From Burkholderiales bacterium (GTDB lineage: Bacteria; Pseudomonadota; Gammaproteobacteria; Burkholderiales; Casimicrobiaceae), in contig JANXUB010000079.1 of NCBI GenBank assembly GCA_025352105.1, forward strand, positions 1 through 40,811: DNA of 40,811 nucleotides. The letters run 5' to 3'. The stretch's first letter is position 1; each line of letters begins with the position of its first letter. The position numbers were made by a program, and so were the translations under genes. Of this stretch, positions 1-8,015 are shown piece by piece. The notes beneath the pieces were generated by a model. It ran no database searches. It was not told where the DNA came from and saw only the letters and a list, made by a program, of their open reading frames with translations.

Positions 1-870
1 GCGGGCCGCAGCTTCGTGACCGTTACCGGAAAAGCAGGCTCGCGCAGCAGCGTTGAAATTCTCACACCTGCGATGCGCTTCACGCTGTTTGCCGTGTGTG
101 GTGCCGTATCAATAGTGGTGCTTTACTTCTACGCGCTGTTGCTGTTCTCGTCGCTGGTCGTCGCGTTCGGGGCGAATCACACATTCACGTTCAAGCACTA
201 TCAGGTGATCTTCACCGAAGGCTTGCCCGCCATTCGCGACACCCTGATCATCGCCGCGATTGGCATGCCGCTCGGTGGCATTTACGGTGTGGTGGTTGGC
301 TACCTCGTTGCGCGCAAACAGTTCTGGGGACGGCAATCGCTGGAGCTTGTCTCGATGATCAATTACGCGTTGCCGGGCACTATCGTAGGGATCGCCTACC
401 TGCTCGCATTCAACGACAAGCCGATGGAGTTGACGGGCACCGCAGCGATCATCATTGCCTGCTACATCTTCCGCTACAGCCCGACTGGCATTCGCGCAAC
501 GATTGCGCTCTTGCATCAAGTGGACAAGAGTCTGGAAGAGGCCTCCGAGAGTCTGGGCGCGAAGAGCAGCACGACGTTTCGCCGTATTACTCTGCCGCTC
601 ATCATGCCCGCGTTCTTCACCGGGCTTGGCGTTGTCTTCATTCGTTCGATGACGGCGATCAGTGCCACCATTTTCCTGATTTCGATCAACTGGACGCTGG
701 TCACAGTGCGCATTCTCGAGAACATGACTGAGCTTTCGCTTGGGCCTGCGGCGGCGTTCTCGGTGCTGGTGGTCGCCATTGTTTATGTCGTGCTGTTTCT
801 CATCGGGCAAATGCTTGCGCGCTTCCGGGCGCTTGAGGGTGGGCGCGTGGAAAGTATTTTGGGAGGCTAG
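1..870 (+). CDS. ABC transporter permease, Fe(III)/FbpB type (5' truncated)
   Basis: This is an inner-membrane permease of a binding-protein-dependent importer. The frame is open from base 1, so the gene begins upstream; a GTG at 16 is internal rather than a convincing start. The visible 289 codons look like the second half of an FbpB-type double-domain permease. A short VTVTGK segment precedes a long hydrophobic helix (bases 80-170), and at least five further membrane segments follow. The EAA loop that contacts the ATPase is visible as EASESLGAKSSTTFRRITLP (about bases 535-600). The ATPase gene lies about 110 bp downstream on the same strand, separated by a palindromic repeat. Iron is the likeliest substrate from the fused permease style, but polyamine, thiamine or phosphonate uptake cannot be excluded because the binding protein is outside the window. 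Confidence 0.85.
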   Translation, partial: AGRSFVTVTGKAGSRSSVEILTPAMRFTLFAVCGAVSIVVLYFYALLLFSSLVVAFGANHTFTFKHYQVIFTEGLPAIRDTLIIAAIGMPLGGIYGVVVGYLVARKQFWGRQSLELVSMINYALPGTIVGIAYLLAFNDKPMELTGTAAIIIACYIFRYSPTGIRATIALLHQVDKSLEEASESLGAKSSTTFRRITLPLIMPAFFTGLGVVFIRSMTAISATIFLISINWTLVTVRILENMTELSLGPAAAFSVLVVAIVYVVLFLIGQMLARFRALEGGRVESILGG

Positions 871-903
871 GATGGGCGTGAGAAATTCGATGGGGCGTTT
901 TGT

Positions 904-963
904 TGTTGGAGCGGTTCCACCGCGATTGGCGCTTCAACGAGCAATCGCGGTGAAACCGCTCCC
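904..963. repeat. REP-like inverted repeat between permease and ATPase genes
   Basis: Two arms of about 22 bases (908-928 and 942-963) pair with about two mismatches around a 13-base loop. The arm core is GGAGCGGTTCCACCGCGATT. A second copy with the same architecture (GGGAGGGGTTCCACCCCGA) lies at 25402-25473. The layout resembles bacterial REP elements of the GTGGGAGCG type. There is no T tract, so it is unlikely to be a simple terminator. Confidence 0.8.
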
Positions 964-981
964 ACACGCGGCGGGCTTGCC

Positions 982-2079
982 ATGACCGTCGCGGCGATGC
1001 AACCGGTGCCCATTACGTTAAAGGGCATCGGCAAAAGCTTCGAGCACGGCGTCAAAGGCCGCATTCACGCGGTGCGCGACGTCGATCTCACCGTCGTTCC
1101 CGGTGAGTTGCTGACGCTCCTCGGCCCATCCGGATGCGGCAAGACCACCACGCTGCGCATGATCGCGGGATTTGAGCAACCGACGGTGGGCGACATTCAC
1201 ATTGGCGAAAAAAACGTCACTGGTCTGCGCGCCAACGAACGAAACATTGGTTTCGTCTTCCAGAATTACGCCATCTTTCCGCATCTCTCGGTCTTCGAAA
1301 ACGTAGGCTACGGGCTGCGTGTGCAACAAAAGCCGGAAGAAGAGGTGAAGCGTTCGGTAGCTGAAGTGCTGGAGCTGGTCGGGCTTGCCGGTTACGCGCA
1401 ACAGCATCCGCATCAACTCTCTGGCGGCGAGCAACAGCGTGTTGCGCTGGCGCGGGCGATTGTGTTCAAGCCGCGCATCCTGTTGTTTGACGAGCCTCTC
1501 TCCAATCTGGATGCGAAACTGCGCGTGCAAATGAGGAGCGAAATCCAGCAGCTGCAAAAGCGCCTTGGCATCACCACCGTCTACGTCACGCATGATCAGG
1601 AAGAGGCGATGGCGATTTCGGATCGTATTGCCGTGATGCACAGCGGCTCCATCGTGCAGATCGCCAGCGCAGAGGATTTGTATGATCGCCCGACCAACGA
1701 ATTTGTCGCACGCTTTATTGGTCGCACGAATTTGTTCGACGGCAAAATACGCACTGTGACAGCGAGCGAAACCGTCGTTGAAGTCCTGGGTCAAACGATT
1801 GCTGCCCCTTCAATGCCCGATGGGTTGAAGGCGGGCGACGCCGTACGTGTGATGATTCGCCCCGAGCGAATTCAGCTCACTGGTGTTGGCGAGCAAGGCA
1901 TCAAAGCAAAAGTATTGAGCCGCACGTTCCTCGGCGAAAAGACCGAATATCACGTCACCGTAGGTGATCAAATTATTCAGGCAACGCTGTACGGTGGAAG
2001 CCGACAAGCTGCATTTGCGGTGGGCGATTCGGTGCAGGTCGCCCTGCCTGCGGATGGTGTTCATTTGATGCAGCCATGA
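982..2079 (+). CDS. ABC transporter ATP-binding protein, FbpC/PotA type
   Basis: This cytoplasmic ATPase energises the importer whose permease lies upstream. All nucleotide-binding motifs are visible: Walker A GPSGCGKTT (about residue 50), Q-loop FVFQNYAIFPH, signature LSGGEQQRVALARA, Walker B ILLFDEPLSNLDAKLR and H-loop THDQEEA. After about residue 240 a TOBE-like regulatory domain follows (MIRPERIQLTG), giving 365 residues, normal for the PotA/FbpC/UgpC group. The ATG at 982 gives a short leader before the first conserved strand (ITLKGIGKSF). The stop overlaps the next gene's ATG as ATGA, which points to translational coupling. Substrate is inferred from the permease type only. Confidence 0.92.
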   Translation: MTVAAMQPVPITLKGIGKSFEHGVKGRIHAVRDVDLTVVPGELLTLLGPSGCGKTTTLRMIAGFEQPTVGDIHIGEKNVTGLRANERNIGFVFQNYAIFPHLSVFENVGYGLRVQQKPEEEVKRSVAEVLELVGLAGYAQQHPHQLSGGEQQRVALARAIVFKPRILLFDEPLSNLDAKLRVQMRSEIQQLQKRLGITTVYVTHDQEEAMAISDRIAVMHSGSIVQIASAEDLYDRPTNEFVARFIGRTNLFDGKIRTVTASETVVEVLGQTIAAPSMPDGLKAGDAVRVMIRPERIQLTGVGEQGIKAKVLSRTFLGEKTEYHVTVGDQIIQATLYGGSRQAAFAVGDSVQVALPADGVHLMQP

Positions 2080-2657
2080 GTAGGCTCTGCTGCCAACGCG
2101 TAGAACCACCGATAGGACGAAGTGGCCTGATTGCACTGCTCCTGTCGGTCGTAATCATTGCAACCAGCGCAACCAGCGCAACCAAAGCCTTCGCGCAGAA
2201 GCCGCATGAGTCACTACACGGCGCGCACGAAGTCTTCATATCACCCGACGCCGCCATCGTGTGGGCAGTGCAGAAGGCACCAACGGGTGACAAAGCCACC
2301 GTCTGGCTGCGCATCGTTAACACCGCGAATAAATTTAGCCACATAAGCATTGACGGTATCGATCCGTTTAGCAAAAAGCGCGTACGCGTTGCAGCGGGCC
2401 AAGCGCTGCAAGCCGAGGCGCGCATTGAATCTGACCGCGACAGCTTCAGCGATCTGCCCAGCCGCGAAGTGCATTTCTATCGCTCCGAGGAAGACTTGCG
2501 CGCTGAAAAGCCCGCCTTGACCGTCTACTACCTCGGCGTGCCCGACCAGACGCCAGAGTTCTCGTCGCGCGCCGCATTAGACAGTTATTTGAGCGCAGCC
2601 AAACTCGCGCCGTCTCCGGCAGCCCTGCCCAATGCAGTGAAGGCATCAAGCCCCTAA
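2076..2657 (+). CDS. Exported protein of unknown function
   Basis: This 193-residue protein is not recognised. The ATG overlaps the stop of the ABC ATPase gene by ATGA, so it is probably the last gene of that operon. A positively charged start is followed by a hydrophobic stretch (about residues 16-36, LIALLLSVVIIATSATSA) and an AFA-Q site, consistent with a signal peptide and periplasmic location. The mature part has a run of short strands (TVWLRIVNTANKFSHISIDG) typical of a beta-rich fold, then a polar, proline- and alanine-rich tail. No catalytic motif or lipobox was found. Its place in the operon suggests a periplasmic accessory role, which is only inference. Confidence 0.7.
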   Translation: MSRLCCQRVEPPIGRSGLIALLLSVVIIATSATSATKAFAQKPHESLHGAHEVFISPDAAIVWAVQKAPTGDKATVWLRIVNTANKFSHISIDGIDPFSKKRVRVAAGQALQAEARIESDRDSFSDLPSREVHFYRSEEDLRAEKPALTVYYLGVPDQTPEFSSRAALDSYLSAAKLAPSPAALPNAVKASSP

Positions 2658-3075
2658 CTGTCATGGTTTCGTGGGCGTCGCCCCGATGACGACGTGTGAT
2701 ACTGCGTGTGCGGCAAGCGACTTTGCCTATAAAAGCGGTCAATATTGCGCCAACTCATTGAAGTTGTTATTGTTTTTACGGACGGTTATGGAATTTATAG
2801 GTGAAGTCGACATAGCACCATTTATTGCGCTAAGCCCATATTTAACGACGGTTAGCGGAAAAAGCTGTTGGACCGTTAACGCTGCTGAACGATTCAGATT
2901 TTTTCGCTGTGTGGCTGGGCGTTTTGGGCGCAAAGCGACGGATACGAGCGCTATCGAAACAAACCGACTTCGTGTCGTGGTTTCCCCTACGCAAGTCGAC
3001 GACCGTCCCCCATAAAATCTCTATAAGCAACGGCGGAACGCCCTTGCATCGCAATAAATATTTTTGGAGGCTCAG
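2658..3075. other. Intergenic region upstream of livK
   Basis: These 418 bases contain no convincing gene. The middle part (about 2740-2900) is richer in A/T than its surroundings and should contain the promoter of the livK operon. No -35/-10 pair stood out clearly enough to annotate. An open frame at 2671-3015 lacks a ribosome-binding site and family resemblance. Confidence 0.5.
3066..3070 (+). promoter_or_regulatory. Ribosome binding site setting the livK start
   Basis: GGAGG lies five bases before the ATG at 3076. It excludes the in-frame TTG at 3064, which overlaps this site. Confidence 0.85.
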
Positions 3076-4269
3076 ATGAATTTAGCTCGGAAACTGATTT
3101 TTGGTTCGATGGTGCTTGTGGGCGCGATGACCGCTTTTGCTGCGGACAATATCAAGATCGGCCTGCAAGGTCCGTTGACCGGTGGTTCCAGCCCAATGGG
3201 TGTGTCGATGCGCGATGGGGCCAAGTTGGCGGTCACCGAAATCAACGCCAAAGGCGGCGTGCTTGGGCGTCAAATCGAGTTGATCGAGCGCGATGACGAA
3301 GCGAAAAACGAGCGCGGCGTGCAGATCGCTCAAGAGCTGATCAACAAGGAAAAAGTGGTGGCAGCCCTCGGATATATTAATTCCGGTGTGGCGCTGGCTT
3401 CGCAGCGTTTCTATCAGGAAGCGAAAATTCCCGTGATGAACAATGTGGCGACCGCCACGCTGATCGCCAAGCAGTTTGCGGATCAGCCCGAGAACTACGT
3501 GTTCCGCAATTCGGCCAACGACACCATTCAGTCGACGATGATCGTCGATGAGGTGATCGGTCGTCGCAAATACACCAAGGTCGCGATCCTTGCAGACTCC
3601 ACCAATTACGGCCAACTCGGCCGTGAGGATCTGGAGAAAGCGCTCGCTGCCAAAGGCATCAAAGCGGTCGCGATTGAAAAGTACAACATCAAAGACGTAG
3701 ACATGACCCCGCAGCTACTCAAGGCCAAAGAGGCTGGTGCACAAGTGGTCATCACCTACGGCATCGGCCCTGAACTCGCGCAAATAGCAAACGGCATGGT
3801 CAAGCTTGGCTGGAAAGTACCAATGATGGGCTCGTGGACACTCTCGATGGGCAACTTCATTGACAACGCTGGCAAGAACGCAGACGGCGCGCTGATGCCA
3901 CAAACGTTCATCCAGGAAGGCAACACACCGAAGCGCACGAGCTTTATCGCTGCGTACCAAAAAGCGTACAAGGTGGATCGCATTCCTTCGCCCGTTTCTG
4001 CGGCACAAGGTTACGACTCGGTGTATTTGCTGGCTGCTGCCATTGCGCAGGCAAAATCAACCGACGGCCCCAAGGTGCGTGAAGCATTGGAAGATCTCAA
4101 GGCGCCGGTTGAAGGCGTGGTCACCACGTACAACAAGCCGTTTTCCAAGGCCGACCACGAAGCGATCACCCTGAACATGCCGGTCATTGGAAAAGTGCAG
4201 GACGGTCGTGTGTATTACGCCTACGACGACGACAAAAAGCGCGGTGCCGAGATTCGCACCAAGAAGTAA
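3076..4269 (+). CDS. livK: Branched-chain amino acid ABC transporter substrate-binding protein
   Basis: This is the periplasmic receptor of a LivKHMGF-type importer, 397 residues and of the Peripla_BP_6 (type I) fold. The signal peptide is residues 1-22, with cleavage after AFA and a mature start at ADNIKIGLQGPLTG. Family motifs visible are the N-terminal strand KIGLQGPLTGGSSPMG, the NAKGGVLGRQIELI hinge-proximal segment, and the GYINSGVALASQRFY and NSANDTIQSTMIV ligand-lobe regions. The start is fixed by GGAGG at 3066-3070. A strong hairpin terminator follows at once, so livK can be made in excess over the membrane components, as is usual for receptors. Exact ligand (Leu/Ile/Val, other amino acids, amides or aromatic acids) cannot be told from sequence alone. 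Confidence 0.93.
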   Translation: MNLARKLIFGSMVLVGAMTAFAADNIKIGLQGPLTGGSSPMGVSMRDGAKLAVTEINAKGGVLGRQIELIERDDEAKNERGVQIAQELINKEKVVAALGYINSGVALASQRFYQEAKIPVMNNVATATLIAKQFADQPENYVFRNSANDTIQSTMIVDEVIGRRKYTKVAILADSTNYGQLGREDLEKALAAKGIKAVAIEKYNIKDVDMTPQLLKAKEAGAQVVITYGIGPELAQIANGMVKLGWKVPMMGSWTLSMGNFIDNAGKNADGALMPQTFIQEGNTPKRTSFIAAYQKAYKVDRIPSPVSAAQGYDSVYLLAAAIAQAKSTDGPKVREALEDLKAPVEGVVTTYNKPFSKADHEAITLNMPVIGKVQDGRVYYAYDDDKKRGAEIRTKK

Positions 4270-4293
4270 GCCGACGCTGAGTATTATTCGAAC

Positions 4294-4320
4294 AAAAAAG
4301 CCGGTCGCACCGGCTTTTTT
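4294..4320 (+). terminator. Rho-independent terminator between livK and livH
   Basis: A six-base-pair stem GCCGGT/ACCGGC with a three-base loop is flanked by six A and six T residues. It lies after the receptor gene and before the permease genes. It probably acts as a partial terminator giving more receptor than permease transcript. Confidence 0.92.
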
Positions 4321-4346
4321 AACGTTATTTTTTACCGGGGTTAATC

Positions 4347-5237
4347 GTGGAAATTTTCTTACAGCTCATCTACAGCGGCATCGCGCTCGGGATGATTTAC
4401 GGCGTCATCGCCTTTGGCTATCAACTCACTTTCGCGACATCGGGCACACTCAATTTTGGGCAGGGCGAATCGTTGATGTTGGGCGCGCTGGTCGGCTTGT
4501 CGCTGGTCGGAAATATTCACGGTGGACCGTATTTGAACTACTGGCTGATGATCCCGCTGGTCATCATCTTCGGTGCGTTTCAGGGCGCGTTCGTAGAGTG
4601 GATCGGCGTGCGTCCCGCGATCAAAATCAAGAGCGAGTTCGGCTGGATTATGTCCACCATTGCGCTCGCGATCATCTTCAAAAACGTCGCGGAAAATATT
4701 TGGGGCAAGGACGACTTGAAGTTCCCTTCGCCGCTGCCCGAGTCACCGATCAAACTGTTCGGTGCCAATGTGTTACCGATGGAAATTGTGGTCGTCGTCG
4801 GCGCGTTGCTGATGATGGCTGCGGTTGAAGTGTTCAATCGCAAATCGATTTATGGCAAAGCCGTAGTCGCTACGTCAAACGACCGCGATGCGGCATCGCT
4901 CATGGGGATCAACACCAGCGCCGTGATTACCTTTTCGTACGCGCTGTCTTCGGTGACGGCGGCAGTAGCCGGTGTGCTGGTGGCTCCGCTCACGTTAACG
5001 GGCGCCACGATGGGCGCTGTGCTGGGTCTGAAAGCGTTTGCTGTCGCAATTATTGGCGGTTTGAACTCAGGCCTCGGCATCATCGTGGGCGGATTAATTT
5101 TGGGCATCGCCGAGACGACCACCGGCTTCTACATTTCGACCGGTTACAAAGATGTGCCGGGTTTGGTGCTGCTGCTGCTGGTGCTTGCTGTGAAGCCCGC
5201 CGGATTGTTCGGCAAGATGGCCATCAAGAAAGTCTGA
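4347..5237 (+). CDS. livH: Branched-chain amino acid ABC transporter permease LivH
   Basis: This is an inner-membrane permease of 296 residues with about eight hydrophobic segments. The N-terminus (IYSGIALGMIYGVIAFGYQL, then TLNFGQGESLMLGAL) is the classical LivH signature, and SLMGINTSAVITFSYALSS is the cytoplasmic loop that docks the ATPases. The GTG start at 4347 is preceded by GGGG at 4337-4340 at a suitable distance. It lies just after the livK terminator and 14 bases before the fused livMG gene, so the three downstream genes form a transcription unit with livK. It forms a heterodimer with the LivM half of the next protein. Confidence 0.93.
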   Translation: MEIFLQLIYSGIALGMIYGVIAFGYQLTFATSGTLNFGQGESLMLGALVGLSLVGNIHGGPYLNYWLMIPLVIIFGAFQGAFVEWIGVRPAIKIKSEFGWIMSTIALAIIFKNVAENIWGKDDLKFPSPLPESPIKLFGANVLPMEIVVVVGALLMMAAVEVFNRKSIYGKAVVATSNDRDAASLMGINTSAVITFSYALSSVTAAVAGVLVAPLTLTGATMGAVLGLKAFAVAIIGGLNSGLGIIVGGLILGIAETTTGFYISTGYKDVPGLVLLLLVLAVKPAGLFGKMAIKKV

Positions 5238-5251
5238 CCGAAACTCGCATC

Positions 5252-7198
5252 ATGAAATCGAACAATAAGTCCATCTACGGCGCACTTGCCGTACTCGCAG
5301 CCTTGGCCGTGTTTCCGCTTCTAGTGCCTAATCCGTACTACGTGCATCTGGTCGAGACGATCTTGATTTACGCGATCCTGCTGTTCGGCCTCGATATCGT
5401 GGTGGGCTACACCGGACAGGTCTCGCTCGGTCACGCGGGGCTCTTCGGCGTCGGTTCATACACGGCGGGTGTACTGTTCTTCAAGCTGGGTGCGCCGTTT
5501 TATCTGGCGGTGCCTGCGGCCATTGGCGTGACGGCCGTGTTTGGCGCAATACTTTCGCTGCCCGCGCTGCGCGTGATCGGACCTTATTTGGCCATGGTCA
5601 CGCTCGCGTTCGGCACCATCATTCAAATCCTTATCAACGAAATGACCTTTCTAACCGAAGGCCCGATTGGCTTGAAGGTTCCGAAGCCGACGATCTTCGG
5701 TCACAAATTGCATGAGATTGAGTATTACTACGTGGTGCTCGCGCTCTTGGCCGTCGCGCTTCTGGTTGTGCATCGCATCCTGAAATCGCATCTTGGGCGC
5801 GCGTTTGAGGCGCTGCGCGACAGCCCTGTTGCCTGTGACTGCATGGGCGTGTCGGTGTATCGCTACAAGGTTTATGCATTTGTGATCAGTGCGGCGTTCG
5901 CAGGCTTGGCCGGGGCGCTATACACCTACTCCGAAGAATATATTTCGCCCAACACGTACAACTTCGAACTCACGATTTTGTTCTTGCTCGCGGTCATCAT
6001 GGGCGGTCGCAAAACTCGTTCTGGCGCGCTGATCGGTGCGGTCATCGTGGTGATGTTGCCGAGCCTGCTGTCGGACATTGAGCTGTTCAGAAAGATTGCC
6101 GTGGCGTTGGCGGTGATCGTGGTCGGTGTCGCGGCATACAACTTCTCAAAAGGGTTCAAGACCGCGCGTGAAATCGCCATTCCTGTCATAGCGACCGTCG
6201 GCATGGTGATCTTTTCGTTTCAATTGAAGAGCATCACCGACTGGCGGTTGACGATCTTCGGTTTGATGACGCTGTTTGTCGTTTATTACCTGCAAGACGG
6301 CATCGTTGGCTTCGTTCGTGAGAGTGTCGGACAGTTCGTCAAACCGGCTGCCACATCTAGCGCAGCCACTACGACGGCGGCCACCGAATGGTCGCCACAA
6401 AGCCACGCCTTGACCGGCAGCGGCGACCTGCTGCAAGCGCAAAAAATACTGATGCAGTTTGGCGGGCTCAAAGCGCTCAACCAGGTCGATTTGAACGTCG
6501 CACGCGGCTCGATTCACGGGTTAATCGGCCCGAACGGCTCAGGCAAAAGCACCATGATGAACGTGTTGACCGGGATTTATGTTCCCACCGATGGCAGAGT
6601 CGTCTTCAACGGCGAAACCGTGGTCGGACAGACGCCGTCGAGCATTGCGCTATCGGGGATTGCTCGCACCTTCCAAAACGTGCAACTGTTCGGCGAAATG
6701 ACGGCGACCGACAACATTTTGGTGGGCTTGCATCACACCTACAAAAGCAACATTATTGACGTGATGTTGAACACGCCACGCTACAAACGCGAAGACCAAG
6801 CCGCGCGCGAACAGGCCGCGCGGCTGCTCGCGTTCGTCGGTCTCGCCGATATGCGCGAAGAACAAGCGCGAAACCTGCCGTACGGCAAACAGCGATTGCT
6901 TGAAATCGCCCGCGCATTGGGCTTGAGTCCCGCCCTGTTGCTGCTCGACGAGCCTGCTGCGGGTCTTCCGCCCGCAGACCTGCCGGAACTCATGGCGATG
7001 ATCCGAAAGATTCGCGACAAGGGCATCACGGTGATCTTGATCGAGCATCACATGGACGTAGTGATGGGGATTTCTGACACGGTCACGGTGCTTGATTTCG
7101 GTCAGAAAATTTCTGAAGGCAAACCCGCCGACGTGCAGCGCGACCCGAAAGTGATCGAGGCGTATTTGGGCTCCAGCGCTGAAGCGCTCGCGCATTGA
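5252..7198 (+). CDS. Fused branched-chain amino acid permease/ATPase (LivM-LivG)
   Basis: This 648-residue protein joins two subunits that are separate in Escherichia coli. Residues 1 to about 300 are LivM permease, with the diagnostic GLDIVVGYTGQVSLGHAGLF motif and several membrane helices. Residues 300-355 add further hydrophobic segments, and residues 356-385 are an Ala/Thr-rich linker. From about 390 onward lies the LivG ATPase: Walker A GPNGSGKST (about 425), the LivG-type signature LPYGKQRLLEIARAL, Walker B LLLLDEPAAGLPP and H-loop IEHHMDVVMG. The fusion enforces one-to-one permease/ATPase stoichiometry. Such fusions occur in Burkholderiales, so it is informative about lineage rather than a sequencing error; the frame is continuous. 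Confidence 0.93.
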   Translation: MKSNNKSIYGALAVLAALAVFPLLVPNPYYVHLVETILIYAILLFGLDIVVGYTGQVSLGHAGLFGVGSYTAGVLFFKLGAPFYLAVPAAIGVTAVFGAILSLPALRVIGPYLAMVTLAFGTIIQILINEMTFLTEGPIGLKVPKPTIFGHKLHEIEYYYVVLALLAVALLVVHRILKSHLGRAFEALRDSPVACDCMGVSVYRYKVYAFVISAAFAGLAGALYTYSEEYISPNTYNFELTILFLLAVIMGGRKTRSGALIGAVIVVMLPSLLSDIELFRKIAVALAVIVVGVAAYNFSKGFKTAREIAIPVIATVGMVIFSFQLKSITDWRLTIFGLMTLFVVYYLQDGIVGFVRESVGQFVKPAATSSAATTTAATEWSPQSHALTGSGDLLQAQKILMQFGGLKALNQVDLNVARGSIHGLIGPNGSGKSTMMNVLTGIYVPTDGRVVFNGETVVGQTPSSIALSGIARTFQNVQLFGEMTATDNILVGLHHTYKSNIIDVMLNTPRYKREDQAAREQAARLLAFVGLADMREEQARNLPYGKQRLLEIARALGLSPALLLLDEPAAGLPPADLPELMAMIRKIRDKGITVILIEHHMDVVMGISDTVTVLDFGQKISEGKPADVQRDPKVIEAYLGSSAEALAH

Positions 7199-7200
7199 TT

Positions 7201-7207
7201 GAGGAGG
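7201..7207 (+). promoter_or_regulatory. Ribosome binding site of livF
   Basis: GAGGAGG lies eight bases upstream of the ATG at 7216. This selects that ATG over an in-frame TTG at 7195 that overlaps the livMG stop. Confidence 0.85.
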
Positions 7208-7215
7208 ATATTCAC

Positions 7216-7935
7216 ATGCTCAACATCGAAAACCTCAAAGCAAGCTACGGCAAAGTAGAGGTGCTGCATGGCGTCTCGATTTCCGTGCCTAAAGGCAAAG
7301 TCGTCACGCTAATCGGCTCGAATGGTGCAGGCAAAACCACCACCATGCGTGCTGTTTCCGGCATGATCAAGCCAGTCGCCGGCAAGATCACGCTCGGTGA
7401 CCGTGACATCACCGGCCTTGAATCACACCAAATTGCGAAGCTCGGCCTCGCGCACTCGCCCGAGGGCCGTCGCGTTTTTCCAACGCTTTCCGTGCTCGAC
7501 AACATTCGTCTCGGCGCGTTCGTGCGCTACACCAACGCCCGCCCGAAAGGCGACGTTGAGGCTGACCTGCAACGAGCGCTGGAAATGTTCCCTCGCCTCA
7601 AGGAACGCACCACGCAACTCGCCGGAACGCTGTCCGGGGGCGAGCAGCAAATGCTGGCCATGGCCCGTGCCGTCATGCTCAATCCCGAAGTGGTTTTGCT
7701 GGATGAACCATCAATGGGTCTCGCGCCGATCCTCGTGGAAGAAGTATTCAACATCATCCAGCGCCTTAAAGCGCAAGGCGTGACCATGTTGCTTGTGGAG
7801 CAATTTGCTGCCGCTGCGTTGAACGTCGCTGACTACGGCTACGTGCTCGAAAACGGTCGAATCGCCGTACACGGCCCTGCGGAAAAATTGAAGAGCGATC
7901 CGGCAGTGAAGGCCGCTTATCTCGGCGGGCACTGA
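7216..7935 (+). CDS. livF: Branched-chain amino acid ABC transporter ATPase LivF
   Basis: This is the second cytoplasmic ATPase of the importer, 239 residues. The N-terminus MLNIENLKASYGKVEVLHGVS is typical of LivF. Walker A GSNGAGKTTTMRAVSG, signature LSGGEQQMLAMARAVM, Walker B VVLLDEPSMGLAP and H-loop LLVEQFAAAALNVAD are all intact. The hallmark segment SPEGRRVFPTLSVLDNI is present. It would pair with the ATPase half of LivMG. The strong GAGGAGG sets the start. It is the last gene of the operon; no clear terminator hairpin was found before the convergent gene at 8016. Confidence 0.94.
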   Translation: MLNIENLKASYGKVEVLHGVSISVPKGKVVTLIGSNGAGKTTTMRAVSGMIKPVAGKITLGDRDITGLESHQIAKLGLAHSPEGRRVFPTLSVLDNIRLGAFVRYTNARPKGDVEADLQRALEMFPRLKERTTQLAGTLSGGEQQMLAMARAVMLNPEVVLLDEPSMGLAPILVEEVFNIIQRLKAQGVTMLLVEQFAAAALNVADYGYVLENGRIAVHGPAEKLKSDPAVKAAYLGGH

Positions 7936-8015
7936 CTAGGCAGCGGCAAGGCTGGCACGCTACACATCAAAAAAACACGCGCTATTAGTCGGTTTGAAAA
8001 TGCTGGGTCGCATTG

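Noticed and set aside
1018..1794. A long antisense open frame over the ABC ATPase gene
   Set aside because: Composition is that of a GC-rich shadow frame (rich in His, Arg and Gln), and the sense strand carries complete ATPase motifs.
2671..3015. A 114-codon open frame upstream of livK
   Set aside because: No ribosome-binding site, unusual residue composition, and it fills what is probably promoter DNA.
6650..7195. A long antisense open frame over the LivG half
   Set aside because: Shadow of the sense ATPase; no motif or start signal.
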